Shown: piece by piece, positions 14,021 through 28,396 of the stretch
How the letters are laid out: each line of letters opens with the position of its first letter
How positions within the stretch are numbered: the first letter of the stretch is position 1
Assembly: GCA_028753945.1 (NCBI GenBank)
Contig: JAPNXP010000002.1
Span: forward strand, 2,604,001 to 2,668,000
Length of the DNA stretch: 64,000 nucleotides
Reading direction: 5' to 3'
From: Hexactinellida sp. DTS-2022
Taxonomy: Eukaryota > Porifera > Hexactinellida
The notes under the pieces: generated by a model
The model's database searches: none
What the model saw: the letters and a program-made list of their open reading frames with translations, nothing else
Told to the model about the DNA's origin: nothing
Made by a program: the position numbers and the translations under genes

Positions 14021-15818
14021 GTTGATTCAGTTAGTGGAGTTTCAGTGGCACTGTTGGGACACCTTTGATGATAAATACATCATATCATCAAAAGAAACAA
14101 CTGGTAACGCCCGTAAACCATTCATTTATCATTTTGATAGTTTTTGCAGTCATTGCACACAAAAATAGGTTTTCCTCGTTATTAGACTGGTAAATGAATG
14201 TTGATTGAGTTAGTGGTGTTTAGTGGCACCTTTAGGACACCTTTGTTGATAAATACTTCATATCATCAAAAGAAACAACTGGTAACGCCCGTAAACCATT
14301 CATTTATCATTTTGATAGTTTTTGCAGTCATGGCACACAAAAATAGGTTTCCTCGTTATTAGACTGGTAAATGAATGTTGATTTTAGTTAGTGGTGTTTA
14401 GTGGCACCTTTAGGACACCTTTGTTGATAAATACTTTTTATAATCAAACGAAACAACTGGAAACGTCCTTAAACCATTAATATATCAATTTGGGAGACTT
14501 TGAAAGTCAATGCACTCCAAACTTGGTTTTACTCGTTAATTGGCACTTAATTGAATGTAAATTGAGTGAGTGGTGTTTCAGTGGCACTGTTAGGACAAAT
14601 TTGATGATAAATATATCATATGATCAAAAGAAACAACTGGTAACGTCCTAAAGCCATTAATCTATCAATTTGGGAGTTTTTGATAGTCATTGCACATAAA
14701 AATTGGTTTTTCTCGATTTTTGGCTCGCAAATGAATGTTGATTGTGTTAGTGGTGTTTTAGTGGCACTCTTAGGACACTTTTGTTGATAAATACTTCATA
14801 TCATCAAAAGAAACATCTGGTAAACGTCCTTAAACCATTCAATTATCATTTTGATAGTTTTTGACTGTCATTGCAAACAAAAATTGGTTTTTCTCGTTAT
14901 TAGGCTCATAAATGAATGTTGATTGAGTTAGTGGTGTTTTAGTGGCACTGTTAGGACACCTTTGATGATAAATACTTCATATCATCAAAAGAAACATATG
15001 GCAAACGTCCTTAAACCATTCATTAATTATTTTGGTAGTTTCTGACAGTCATTGCACACAAAAATTGCTTTTTCTCGTTATTAGGCTCTTAAATGAATGT
15101 TGATTCAGTTAGTGGTGTTTTAGTGGTACTGTTCAGGAAACCTTTGTTGATAAATACTTCTTATCATCAAAAGAAACATCTGGTAAACGTCCTTAAACCA
15201 TTCATTAATTAATTATGTAGTTTTTGACAGTCATTACACACAATAATTGCTTTTTCTCGCTATTAGGTTATTAAATGAATGTCGATTGAGTTAGTGGAGT
15301 TTCAATGGCACTGTTAGGACACTTTTGATGATAAATACATCATATCATCACAAAAAACATCTGGTAACCTCCGTAAACCATTCATTAATCATTTTGATAG
15401 TTTTTGACAGTCATTGCACACAAAAATTGCTTTTTCTCGTTATTAGGCTCTTAAATGAATGTTGATTCAGTTAGTGGAGTTTCAGTGGCACTGTTAGGAC
15501 ACTTTTGATGATAAATACATCATATCATCACAAAAAACATCTGGTAACCTCCGTAAACCATTCATTAATCATTTTGATAGTTTTTGACAGTCATTGCACA
15601 CAAAAATTGCTTTTTCTCGTTATTAGGCTCTTAAATGAATGTTGATTCAGTTAGTGGAGTTTCAGTGGCACTGTTAGGACACCTTTGATGATAAATACAT
15701 CATTTCATCAAAATAAACAACTGGTAACGCAAGTAAACCATTCATTTATCATTTTGATAGTTTTACAGTCATTGCACACAAAAATTGCTTTTTCTCGTTA
15801 TTAGACTCTTAAATGAAT
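14021..15818 (+). repeat. 10-monomer expanded HOR unit
   Basis: Same order as 12582-14020 but 1798 bp long, because two monomers were gained. One is a hybrid monomer at about 14200-14380 that begins as the TTTAGTGGCACC class and switches inside AAATACTT to the CATATCATC / TTTTTGCAGTCATGG class. The other is a tandem copy of the CAAAAAACATCTGGTAACC monomer at about 15480. The following partial unit also carries the hybrid (near 16031), so it arose before the last amplification. Confidence 0.8.
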
Positions 15819-17076
15819 GTTGATTCAGTTAGTGGAGTTTCAGTGGCACTGTTGGGACACCTTTGATGATAAATACATCATATCATCAAAAGAAACAACT
15901 GGTAACGCCCGTAAACCATTCATTTATCATTTTGATAGTTTTTGCAGTCATTGCACACAAAAATAGGTTTTCCTCGTTATTAGACTGGTAAATGAATGTT
16001 GATTGAGTTAGTGGTGTTTAGTGGCACCTTTAGGACACCTTTGTTGATAAATACTTCATATCATCAAAAGAAACAACTGGTAACGCCCGTAAACCATTCA
16101 TTTATCATTTTGATAGTTTTTGCAGTCATGGCACACAAAAATAGGTTTCCTCGTTATTAGACTGGTAAATGAATGTTGATTTTTGTTAGTGGTGTTTAGT
16201 GGCACCTTTAGGACACCTTTGTTGATAAATACTTTTTATAATCAAACGAAACAAATGGAAACGTCCTTAAACCATTAATATATCAATTTGGGAGACTTTG
16301 AAAGTCAATGCACTCCAAACTTGGTTTTACTCGTTAATTGGCACTTAATTGAATGTAAATTGAGTGAGTGGTGTTTCAGTGGCACTGTTAGGACAAATTT
16401 GATGATAAATATATCATATGATCAAAAGAAACAACTGGTAACGTCCTAAAGCCATTAATCTATCAATTTGGGAGTTTTTGATAGTCATTGCACATAAAAA
16501 TTGGTTTTTCTCGATTTTTGGCTCGCAAATGAATGTTGATTGAGTTAGTGGTGTTTTAGTGGCACTCTTAGGACACTTTTGTTGATAAATACTTCATATC
16601 ATCAAAAGAAACATCTGGTAAACGTCCTTAAACCATTCAATTATCATTTTGATAGTTTTTGACTGTCATTGCAAACAAAAATTGGTTTTTCTCGTTATTA
16701 GGCTCATAAATGAATGTTGATTGAGTTAGTGGTGTTTTAGTGGCACTGTTAGGACACCTTTGATGATAAATACTTCATATCATCAAAAGAAACATCTGGC
16801 AAACGTCCTTAAACCATTCATTAATTATTTTGGTAGTTTTTGACAGTCATTGCACACAAAAATTGGTTTTTCTCGTTATTAGGTTCTTAAATGAATGTTG
16901 ATTGAGTTAGTGGAGTTTCAGTGGCACTGTTTGGACACCTTTGATGATAAATACTTCATATCATCAAAAGAAACAACAGGTAACGCCCGTGAACCATTCA
17001 TTTCTCATTTTGATAGTTTTTTGCAGTCGTTGCTCACAAAAATTGCTTTTTCTCGTTATTAGGCTCATAAACGAAT
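15819..17076 (+). repeat. Partial copy of the 10-monomer HOR, then a class switch
   Basis: Follows the order of 14021-15818, including the hybrid monomer, until about 16870. It then continues with the GCACTGTTTGGACACC / AACAGGTAACGCCCGTG monomer, whose 3' half turns into the TTGCAGTCGTTGCTCAC type near 17010. It is therefore truncated and joined to another unit. Confidence 0.7.
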
Positions 17077-18155
17077 GTTGATTGAGTTTGTGGTGTTTTA
17101 GGGCACTGTTAGGACACTTTTGATGATAAATACTTCATATCATCAAAAGAAACAACTGGTAACGCCCGTAAACCATTCATTTATCATTTTGATAGTTTTT
17201 GACAGTCATTGCACTCAAAAATTGCTTTTTTCTCGTTATTAGGCTCATAAATGAATGTTGATTGATTTAGTGGTGTTTTAGTGGCACTGTTTGGACACTT
17301 TTGTTGATAAATACTTCATATCATCAAAAGAAACATCTGGTAAACGTCCTTAAACCATTCATTAATTAATTATGTAGTTTTTGACAGTCATTACACACAA
17401 GAATTGCTTTTTCTCGCTATTAGGTTATTAAATGAATGTCGATTGAGTTAGTGGAGTTTCAGTGGCACTGTTAGGACACTTTTGATGATAAATACATCAT
17501 ATCATCACAAAAAACATCTGGTAACCTCCGTAAACCATTCATTTCTCATTTTGATAGTTTTTCACAGTCATTGCACACAAAAATTGGTTTTTCTCGATAT
17601 TAGGCTCTTAAATGAATGTTGATTGAGTTAGTGGAGTTACAGTGGCACAATTAGGACACTTTTGATGGTAATACATCACATCATCAAAAGAAACAACAAG
17701 AAACGTCCTGAATCAATTAATCAATCAATTTGGGGGTTTTTGATAGTCATTGAACACAAAAATTGGTTTATCTCGTTATTAGGCTCTTAAATGAATGTTG
17801 ATTGAGTTAGTGGTGTTTAGTGGCACCTTTAGGACACCTTTGTTGATAAATACTTTTTATAATCAAACGAAACAACTGGAAACGTCCTTAAACCATTATT
17901 ATATCAATTTGGGAGTTTTTGAAAGTCAATGCACTCCAAACTTGGTTTTACTCGTTATTGGGCTCTTAATTGAATGTAAATTGAGTGAGTGGTGTTTCAG
18001 TGGCACTGTTAGGACACCTTTGATGCTAAATACATCATATCATCATAAGAAACAACTGGTGACGCCCGTAAACCATTCATTTATCATTTTGAAAGTTTTT
18101 TGCAGTCGTTGCTCACAAAAATTGCTTTTTCTCGTTATTAGGCTCATAAACGAAT
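17077..18155 (+). repeat. 6-monomer HOR unit
   Basis: A 1079-bp unit starting with the GAGTTTGTGGTG / TTTAGGGCAC monomer. The same start is repeated at 18156 and stays parallel to about 18610, where the second copy goes on into the AACCTCCGTAAACC / CATTAATC type. Private variants such as ACACAAGAATTGC are shared by both copies. Confidence 0.75.
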
Positions 18156-20669
18156 GTTGATTGAGTTTGTGGTGTTTTAGGGCACTGTTAGGACACTTTT
18201 GATGATAAATACTTCATATCACCAAAAGAAACAACTGGTAACGCCCGTAAACCATTCATTTATCATTTTGATAGTTTTTGACAGTCATTGCACTCAAAAA
18301 TTGCTTTTTTCTCGTTATTAGTCTCATAAATGAATGTTGATTGATTTAGTGGTGTTTTAGTGGCACTGTTTGGACACTTTTGTTGATAAATACTTAATAT
18401 CATCAAAAGAAACATCTGGTAAACGTCCTTAAACCATTCATTAATTAATTATGTAGTTTTTGACAGTCATTACACACAAGAATTGCTTTTTCTCGCTATT
18501 AGGTTATTAAATGAATGTCGATTGAGTTAGTGGAGTTTCAGTGGCACTGTTAGGACACTTTTGATGATAAATACATCATATCATCACAAAAAACATCTGG
18601 CAACCTCCGTAAACCATTCATTAATCATTTTGATAGTTTTTGACAGTCATTGCACACAAAAATTGCTTTTTCTCGTTATTAGGCTCTGAAATGAATGTTG
18701 ATTCAGTTAGTGGAGTTTCAGTGGCACTGTTAGGACACCTTTGATGATAAATACATCATATCATCAAAAGAAACAACTGGTAACGCAAGTAAACCATTCA
18801 TTTATCATTTTGATAGTTTTACAGTCATTGCACACAAAAATTGCTTTTTCTCGTTATTAGACTCTTAAATGAATGTTGATTCAGTTAGTGGAGTTTCAGT
18901 GGCACTGTTAGGACACCTTTGATGATAAATACATCATATCATCAAAAGAAACAACTGGTAACGCCCGTAAACCATTCATTTATCATTTTGATAGTTTTTG
19001 CAGTCATTGCACACAAAAATAGGTTTTCCTCGTTATTAGACTGGTAAATGAATGTTGATTGAGTTAGTGGTGTTTAGTGGCACCTTTAGGACACCTTTGT
19101 TGATAAATACTTTTTATAATCAAACGAAACAACTGGAAACGTCCTTAAACCATTAATATATCAATTTGGGAGTTTTTGAAAGTCAATGCACTCCAAACTT
19201 GATTTTACTCGTTATTTGGCACTTAATTAAATGTATATTGAGTGAGTGGTGTTTCAGTGGCACTGTTAGGACAAATTTGATGATAAATATATCATATGAT
19301 CAAAAGAAACAACTGGTAACGTCCTGAAGCCATTAATCTATCAATTTGGGAGTTTTTGATAGTCATTGCACATAAAAATTGGTTTTTCTCGATATTTGGC
19401 TCGCAAATGAATGTTGATTGAGTTAGTGGTGTTTTAGTGGCACTCTTAGGACACTTTTGTTGATAAATACTTCATATCATCAAAAGAAACATCTGGTAAA
19501 CGTCCTTAAACCATTCAATTATCATTTTGATAGTTTTTGACTGTCATTGCAAACCAAAAAAATTTTTCTCGTTATTAGGCTCATAAATGAATGTTGATTC
19601 AGTTAGTGGAGTTTCAGTGGCACTGTTAGGACACCTTTGATGATAAATACATCATATCATCAAAAGAAACAACTGTTAACGCCCGTAAACCATTCATGTA
19701 TCATTTTGATAGTTTTTGCAGTCATGGCACACAAAAATAGGTTTTCCTCGTTATTAGACTGGTAAATGAATGTTGATTGAGTTAGTGGTGTTTAGTGGCA
19801 CCTTTAGGACACCTTTGTTGATAAATACTTCATATCATCAAAAGAAACATCTGGCAAACGTCCTTAAACCATTCATTAATTATTTTGGTAGTTTTTGACA
19901 GTCATTGCACACAAAAAATGGTTTTTCTTGTTATTAGTCTCTAAAATGAATGTAAATTGAGTGAATGGTGTCTCAGTGGCATTGTTAGGACACTTTTGAT
20001 GATAAATACCTCATATCATCAAACGAAACAACTAGAAACGTCCTTAAACAAAGAATTTATCAATTTGTGAGTTTTTCACAGTCATTGCACACAAAAATTG
20101 GTTTTTCTCGATATTAGGCTCTTAAATGAATGTTGATTGAGTTAGTGGAGTTACAGTGGCACAATTAGGACACTTTAGATGGTAATACATCATATCATCA
20201 AAAGAAACAACAAGAAACGTCCTGAATCAATTAATCAATCAATTTGGGAGTTTTTGATAGTCATTGAACACAAAAATTGGTTTTTCTCGTTATTAGGCTC
20301 TTAAATGAATGTTGATTGAGTTAGTGGTGTTTAGTGGCACCTTTAGGACACCTTTGTTGATAAATACTTTTTATAATCAAACGAAACAACTGGAAACGTC
20401 CTTAAACCATTATTATATCAATTTGGGAGTTTTTGAAAGTCAATGCACTCCAAACTTGGTTTTACTCGTTATTGGGCTCTTAATTGAATGTAAATTGAGT
20501 GAGTGGTATTTCAGTGGCACTGTTAGGACACCTTTGATGCTAAATACATCATATCTTCATAAGAAACAACTGGTGACGCCCGTAAACCATTCATTTATCA
20601 TTTTGATAGTTTTTGGCAGTCGTTGCACACAAAAATTGCTTTTTCTCGTTATTAGGCTCTTAAATGAAT

Positions 20670-23007
20670 GTTGATTCAGTTAGTGGAGTTTCAGTGGCAC
20701 TGTTAGGACACCTTTGATGATAAATACATCATATCATCAAAAGAAACAACTGGTAACGCAAGTAAACCATTCATTTATCATTTTGATAGTTTTACAGTCA
20801 TTGCACACAAAAATTGCTTTTTCTCGTTAATTGACTCTTAAATGAATGTTGATTCAGTTAGTGGAGTTTTAGTGGCACTGTTAGGACACCTTTGATGATA
20901 AATACATCATATCATCAAAAGAAACAACTGGTAACGCCCGTAAACCATTCATTTATCATTTTGATAGTTTTTGCAGTCATTGCACACAAAAATAGGTTTT
21001 CCTCTTTATTAGACTGGTAAATGAATGTTGATTGAGTTAGTGGTCTTTAGTGGCACCTTTAGGACACCTTTGTTGATAAATACTTTTTATAATCAAACGA
21101 AACAACTGGAAACGTCCTAAAACCATTAATATATCAATTTGGGAGTTTTTGAAAGTCAATGCACTCCAAACTTGGTTTTACTCGTTATTTGGCACTTAAT
21201 TAAATGTATATTGAGTGAGTGGTGTTTCAGTGGCACTGTTAGGACAAATTTGATGATAAATATATCATATGATCAAAAGAAACAACTGGTAACGTCCTAA
21301 AGCCATTAATCTATCAATTTGGGAGTTTTTGATAGTCATTGCACATAAAAATTGGTTTTTCTCGATTTTTGGCTCGCAAATGAATGTTGATTGAGTTAGT
21401 GGTGTTTTAGTGGCACTCTTAGGACACTTTTGTTGATAAATACTTCATATCATCAAAAGAAACATCTGGTAAACGTCCTTAAACCATTCAATTATCATTT
21501 TGATAGTTTTTGACTGTCATTGCAAACTAAAATTGGTTTTTCTCGTTATTAGGCTCATAAATGAATGTTGATTGAGTTAGTGGTGTTTTAGTGGCACTGT
21601 TAGGACACCTTTGATGATAAATACTTCATATCATCAAAAGAAACATCTGGCAAACGTCCTTAAACCATTCATTAATTATTTTGGTAGTTTTTGACAGTCA
21701 TTGCACACAAAAATTGGTTTTTCTCGTTATTAGGCTCTTAAATGAATGTTGATTCAGTTAGTGGTGTTTCAGTGGCACTGTTAGGACAAATTTGATGATA
21801 AATACATCATATCATCAAAAGAAACAACTGCTAACGCCCGTAAACCATTCATTTATCATTTTGATAGTTTTTACAGTCATTGCACACAAAAATTGCTTTT
21901 TCTCGTTATTAAGCTGGTAAATGAATGTTGCTTGAGTTAGTGGTGTTTAGTGGCACCTTTAGGACACCTTTGTTGATAAATACTTTTTATAATCAAACGA
22001 AACAACTGGAAACGTCCTTAAACCATAAATATATCAATTTGGGAGTTTTTGAAAGTCAATGCACTCCAAACTTGGTTTTACTCGCTATTTGGCACTCAAT
22101 TGAATGTAAATTGAGTGAGTGGTGTTTCAGTGGCACTGTTAGGACAAATTTGATGATAAATATATCATATGATCAAAAGAAACAACTGGTAACGTCCTGA
22201 AACCATTAATCTATCAATTTGGAAGTTTTTGATAGTCATTGCACATAAAAATTGGTTTTTCTCGATATTTGGCACGCAAATGAATGTTGATTGAGTTAGT
22301 GGTGTTTTAGTGGCACTCTTAGGACACTTTTGTTGATAAATACTTCATATCATCAAAAGAAACATCTGGTAAACGTCCTTAAACCATTCAACATCATTTT
22401 GACAGTTTTTGACAGTCATTGCACACAAAAATTGGTTTTTCTCGTTATTAGGCTCATAAATGAATGTTGATTGATTTAGTGGTGTTTTAGTGGCACTGTT
22501 TGGACACTTTTGATGATAAATACTTCATATCATCAAAAGAAACATCTGGTAAACGTCCTTAAACCATTCATTAATTATTTTGGTAGTTTCTGACAGTCAT
22601 TGCACACAAAAATTGCTTTTTCTCGTTATTAGGCTCTTAAATGAATGTTGATTCAGTTAGTGGTGTTTTAGTGGTACTGTTAGGAAACCTTTGTTGATAA
22701 ATACTTCATATCATCAAAAGAAACATCTGGTAAACGTCCTTAAACCATTCATTAATTAATTATGTAGTTTTTGACAGTCATTACACTCAATAATTGCTTT
22801 TTCTCGCTATTAGGTTATTAAATGAATGTCGATTGAGTTAGTGGAGTTTCAGTGGCACTGTTAGGACACTTTTGATGATAAATACATCATATCATCACAA
22901 AAAACATCTGGTAACCTCCGTAAACCATTCATTAATCATTTTGATAGTTTTTGACAGGCATTGCACACAAAAATTGCTTTTTCTCGTTATTAGGCTCTTA
23001 AATGAAT
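20670..23007 (+). repeat. 13-monomer HOR unit, copy 1
   Basis: A 2338-bp unit. Its first ten monomers recur at 23008-about 24812 with only a handful of differences that I could find by eye. These include CCTAAAACC against CCTTAAACC near 21115, ACTAAAATTGG against ACAAAAATTGG near 21526, CTGCTAACG against CTGGTAACG near 21830, and GAAACATCTGG against GTAACATCTGG near 22360. The private monomer GTTGCTTGAGTTAGTGG (near 21930 and 24268) occurs only in these two copies. This is one of the youngest duplications in the window. Confidence 0.88.
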
Positions 23008-24812
23008 GTTGATTCAGTTAGTGGAGTTTCAGTGGCACTGTTAGGACACCTTTGATGATAAATACATCATATCATCAAAAGAAACAACTGGTAACGCAAG
23101 TAAACCATTCATTTATCATTTTGATAGTTTTACAGTCATTGCACACAAAAATTGCTTTTTCTCGTTAATTGACTCTTAAATGAATGTTGATTCAGTTAGT
23201 GGAGTTTTAGTGGCACTGTTAGGACACCTTTGATGATAAATACATCATATCATCAAAAGAAACAACTGGTAACGCCCGTAAACCATTCATTTATCATTTT
23301 GATAGTTTTTGCAGTCATTGCACACAAAAATAGGTTTTCCTCTTTATTAGACTGGTAAATGAATGTTGATTGAGTTAGTGGTCTTTAGTGGCACCTTTAG
23401 GACACCTTTGTTGATAAATACTTTTTATAATCAAACGAAACAACTGGAAACGTCCTTAAACCATTAATATATCAATTTGGGAGTTTTTGAAAGTCAATGC
23501 ACTCCAAACTTGGTTTTACTCGTTATTTGGCACTTAATTAAATGTATATTGAGTGAGTGGTGTTTCAGTGGCACTGTTAGGACAAATTTGATGATAAATA
23601 TATCATATGATCAAAAGAAACAACTGGTAACGTCCTAAAGCCATTAATCTATCAATTTGGGAGTTTTTGATAGTCATTGCACATAAAAATTGGTTTTTCT
23701 CGATTTTTGGCTCGCAAATGAATGTTGATTGAGTTAGTGGTGTTTTAGTGGCACTCTTAGGACACTTTTGTTGATAAATACTTCATATCATCAAAAGAAA
23801 CATCTGGTAAACGTCCTTAAACCATTCAATTATCATTTTGATAGTTTTTGACTGTCATTGCAAACAAAAATTGGTTTTTCTCGTTATTAGGCTCATAAAT
23901 GAATGTTGATTGAGTTAGTGGTGTTTTAGTGGCACTGTTAGGACACCTTTGATGATAAATACTTCATATCATCAAAAGAAACATCTGGCAAACGTCCTTA
24001 AACCATTCATTAATTATTTTGGTAGTTTTTGACAGTCATTGCACACAAAAATTGGTTTTTCTCGTTATTAGGCTCTTAAATGAATGTTGATTCAGTTAGT
24101 GGTGTTTCAGTGGCACTGTTAGGACAAATTTGATGATAAATACATCATATCATCAAAAGAAACAACTGGTAACGCCCGTAAACCATTCATTTATCATTTT
24201 GATAGTTTTTACAGTCATTGCACACAAAAATTGCTTTTTCTCGTTATTAAGCTGGTAAATGAATGTTGCTTGAGTTAGTGGTGTTTAGTGGCACCTTTAG
24301 GACACCTTTGTTGATAAATACTTTTTATAATCAAACGAAACAACTGGAAACGTCCTTAAACCATAAATATATCAATTTGGGAGTTTTTGAAAGTCAATGC
24401 ACTCCAAACTTGGTTTTACTCGCTATTTGGCACTCAATTGAATGTAAATTGAGTGAGTGGTGTTTCAGTGGCACTGTTAGGACAAATTTGATGATAAATA
24501 TATCATATGATCAAAAGAAACAACTGGTAACGTCCTGAAACCATTAATCTATCAATTTGGAAGTTTTTGATAGTCATTGCACATAAAAATTGGTTTTTCT
24601 CGATATTTGGCACGCAAATGAATGTTGATTGAGTTAGTGGTGTTTTAGTGGCACTCTTAGGACACTTTTGTTGATAAATACTTCATATCATCAAAAGTAA
24701 CATCTGGTAAACGTCCTTAAACCATTCAACATCATTTTGACAGTTTTTGACAGTCATTGCACACAAAAATTGGTTTTTCTCGTTATTAGGCTCATAAATG
24801 AATGTTGATTGA
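23008..24812 (+). repeat. 13-monomer HOR unit, copy 2 (ten monomers)
   Basis: Nearly identical to the first ten monomers of 20670-23007, offset 2338. At about 24812 the parallel ends: copy 1 continues with GATTTAGTGG and GCACTGTTTGG, this copy with GAGTTAGTGG and GCACTGTTAGG. Confidence 0.85.
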
Positions 24813-25882
24813 GTTAGTGGTGTTTTAGTGGCACTGTTAGGACACTTTTGATGATAAATACTTCATATCATCAAAAGAAACAACTGGTAACGCCCGTAAA
24901 CCATTCATTTATCATTTTGATAGTTTTTGACAGTCATTGCACTCAAAAATTGCTTTTTCTCGTTATTAGGCTCATAAATGAATGTTGATTGATTTAGTGG
25001 TGTTTTAGTGGCACTGTTGGGACACTTTTGATGATAAATACTTCATATCATCAAAAGAAACATCTGGTAAACGTCCTTAAACCATTCATTAATTATTTTG
25101 GTAGTTTCTGACTGTCATTGCGCACAAAAATTGCTTTTTCTCGTTATTAGGCTCTTAAATGAATGTTGATTCAGTTAGTGGTGTTTTAGTGGTACTGTTA
25201 GGACACCTTTGATGATAAATACATCATATCATCAAAAGAAACAACTGGTGAACGTCCTTAAACCATTCATTATTAATTTTTGTAGTTTTTGACAGTCATT
25301 GCACACTAAATTGGTTTTTCTTGTTATTAGTCTCTTAAATGAATGTAAATTGAGTGAATGGTGTTTCAGTGGCATTGTTAGGACACTTTTGATGATAAAT
25401 AACTCATATCATCAAACGAAACAACTAGAAACGTCCTTAAACAAAGAATTTATCAATTTGTGAGTTTTTGACAGTCATTGCTCACAAAAATTGCTTTTTC
25501 TCGTTATTAGGCTAACAAATGAATGTTGATTGAGTTAGTGGAGTTTCAGTGGCACTGTTTGGACACCTTTGATGATAAATACTTCATATCATCAAAAGAA
25601 ACAACTGGTAACGCCCGTAAACCATTCATTTCTCATTTTGATAGTTTTTCACAGTCATTGCACACAAAAATTGGTTTTTCTCGATATTAGGCTCTTAAAT
25701 GAATGTTGATTGAGTTAGTGGAGTTACAGTGGCACAATTAGGACACTTTTGATGGTAATACATCATATCATCAAAAGAAACAACTGGAAACGTCCTGAAT
25801 CCATTAATCAATCAATTTGGGAGTTTTTGATAGTCATTGAACACAGAAATTGGTTTTCTCGTTATTAGGCTCTTAAATGAAT

Positions 25883-27139
25883 GTTGATTGAGTTAGTGGT
25901 GTTTAGTGGCACCTTTAGGACACCTTTGTTGATAAATACTTTTTATAATCAAACGAAACAGCTGGAAACGTCCTTAAACCATTAATATATCAATTTGGGA
26001 GTTTTTGAAAGTCAATGCACTCCAAACTTGGTTTTACTCGTTATTGGGCTCTTAATTGAATGTAAATTGAGTGAGTGGTGTTTCAGTGGCACTGTTAGGA
26101 CACCTTTGATGCTAAATACATCATATCATCATAAGAAACAACTGGTGACGCCCGTAAACCATTCATTTATCATTTTGATAGTTTTTGGCAGTCGTTGCTC
26201 ACAAAAATTGCTTTTTCTCGTTATTAGGCTCATAAACGAATGTTGATTGAGTTAGTGGTGTTTTAGGGCACTGTTAGGACACTTTTGATGATAAATACTT
26301 CATATCATCAAAAGAAACAACTGGTAACGCCCGTAAACCATTCATTTATCATTTTGATAGTTTTTGACAGTCATTGCACTCAAAAATTGCTATTTTCTCG
26401 TTATTAGTCTCATAAATGAATGTTGATTGATTTAGTGGTGTTTTAGTGGCACTGTTTGGACACTTTTGATGATAAATACTTAATATCATCAAAAGAAACA
26501 TCTGGTAAACGTCCTTAAACCATTCATTAATTATTTTGGTAGTTTCTGACAGTCATTGCACACAAAAATTGCTTTTTCTCGTTATTAGGCTCTTAAATGA
26601 ATGTTGATTCAGTTAGTGGTGTTTTAGTGGTACTGTTAGGAAACCTTTGTTGATAAACACTTCATATCATCAAAAGAAACATCTGGTAAACGTCCGTAAA
26701 CCATTCATTTATCATTTTGATAGTTTTTGACAGTCATTGCACATAAAAATTGCTTTTTCTCGTTATTAGGCTCTTAAATGAATGTTGATTCAGTTAGTGG
26801 AGTTTCAGTGGCACTGTTAGGACACCTTTGATGATAAATACATCATATCATCAAAAGAAACAACTGGTAACGCCCGTAAACCATTCATTTATCATTTTGA
26901 TAGTTTTACAGTCATTGCACACAAAAATTGCTTTTTCTCGTTATTAGACTCTTAAATGAATGTTGATTCAGTTAGTGGAGTTTCAGTGGCACTGTTAGGA
27001 CACCTTTGATGATAAATACATCATATCATCAAAAGAAACAACTGGTAACGCCCGTAAACCATTCATTTATCATTTTGATAGTTTTTGCAGTCATTGCACA
27101 CAAAAATAGGTTTCCTCGTTATTAGCCTGGTAAATGAAT
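25883..27139 (+). repeat. 7-monomer HOR unit, copy 1
   Basis: A 1257-bp unit repeated directly at 27140-28396, with the start of a third unit at 28397 that diverges near 28555. Markers are CTTTTTATAATC, GATGCTAAATAC, CATAAACGAATG, AATTGCTATTTTCTCG and GATAAACACTTC. The AATTGCTATTTTC insertion is specific to this family. Confidence 0.85.
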
Positions 27140-28396
27140 GTTGATTGAGTTAGTGGTGTTTAGTGGCACCTTTAGGACACCTTTGTTGATAAATACTTTT
27201 TATAATCAAACGAAACAACTGGAAACGTCCTTAAACCATTAATATATCAATTTGGGAGTTTTTGAAAGTCAATGCACTCCAAACTTGGTTTTACTCGTTA
27301 TTGGGCTCTTAATTGAATGTAAATTGAGTGAGTGGTGTTTCAGTGGCACTGTTAGGACACCTTTGATGCTAAATACATCATATCATCATAAGAAACAACT
27401 GGTGACGCCCGTAAACCATTCATTTATCATTTTGATAGTTTTTGGCAGTCGTTGCTCACAAAAATTGCTTTTTCTCGTTATTAGGCTCATAAACGAATGT
27501 TGATTGAGTTAGTGGTGTTTTAGGGCACTGTTAGGACACTTTTGATGATAAATACTTCATATCATCAAAAGAAACAACTGGTAACGCCCGTAAACCATTC
27601 ATTTATCATTTTGATAGTTTTTGACAGTCATTGCACTCAAAAATTGCTATTTTCTCGTTATTAGTCTCATAAATCAATGTTGATTGATTTAGTGGTGTTT
27701 TAGTGGCACTGTTTGGACACTTTTGATGATAAATACTTCATATCATCAAAAGAAACATCTGGTAAACGTCCTTAAACCATTCATTAATTATTTTGGTAGT
27801 TTCTGACAGTCATTGCACACAAAAATTGCTTTTTCTCGTTATTAGGCTCTTAAATGAATGTTGATTCAGTTAGTGGTGTTTTAGTGGTACTGTTAGGACA
27901 CCTTTGTTGATAAACACTTCATATCATCAAAAGAAACATCTGGTAAACGTCCGTAAACCATTCATTTATCATTTTGATAGTTTTTGACAGTCATTGCACA
28001 TAAAAATTGCTTTTTCTCGTTATTAGGCTCTTAAATGAATGTTGATTCAGTTAGTGGAGTTTCAGTGGCACTGTTAGGACACCTTTGATGATAAATACAT
28101 CATATCATCAAAAGAAACAACTGGTAACGCCCGTAAACCATTCATTTATCATTTTGATAGTTTTACAGTCATTGCACACAAAAATTGCTTTTTCTCGTTA
28201 TTAGACTCTTAAATGAATGTTGATTCAGTTAGTGGAGTTTCAGTGGCACTGTTAGGACACCTTTGATGATAAATACATCATATCATCAAAAGAAACAACT
28301 GGTAACGCCCGTAAACCATTCATTTATCATTTTGATAGTTTTTGCAGTCATTGCACACAAAAATAGGTTTCCTCGTTATTAGCCTGGTAAATGAAT
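27140..28396 (+). repeat. 7-monomer HOR unit, copy 2
   Basis: Direct tandem copy of 25883-27139 at an offset of 1257. Differences are few: CATAAATCAATG for CATAAATGAATG near 27672, and GGACACCTTTG for GGAAACCTTTG near 27896. Confidence 0.85.
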
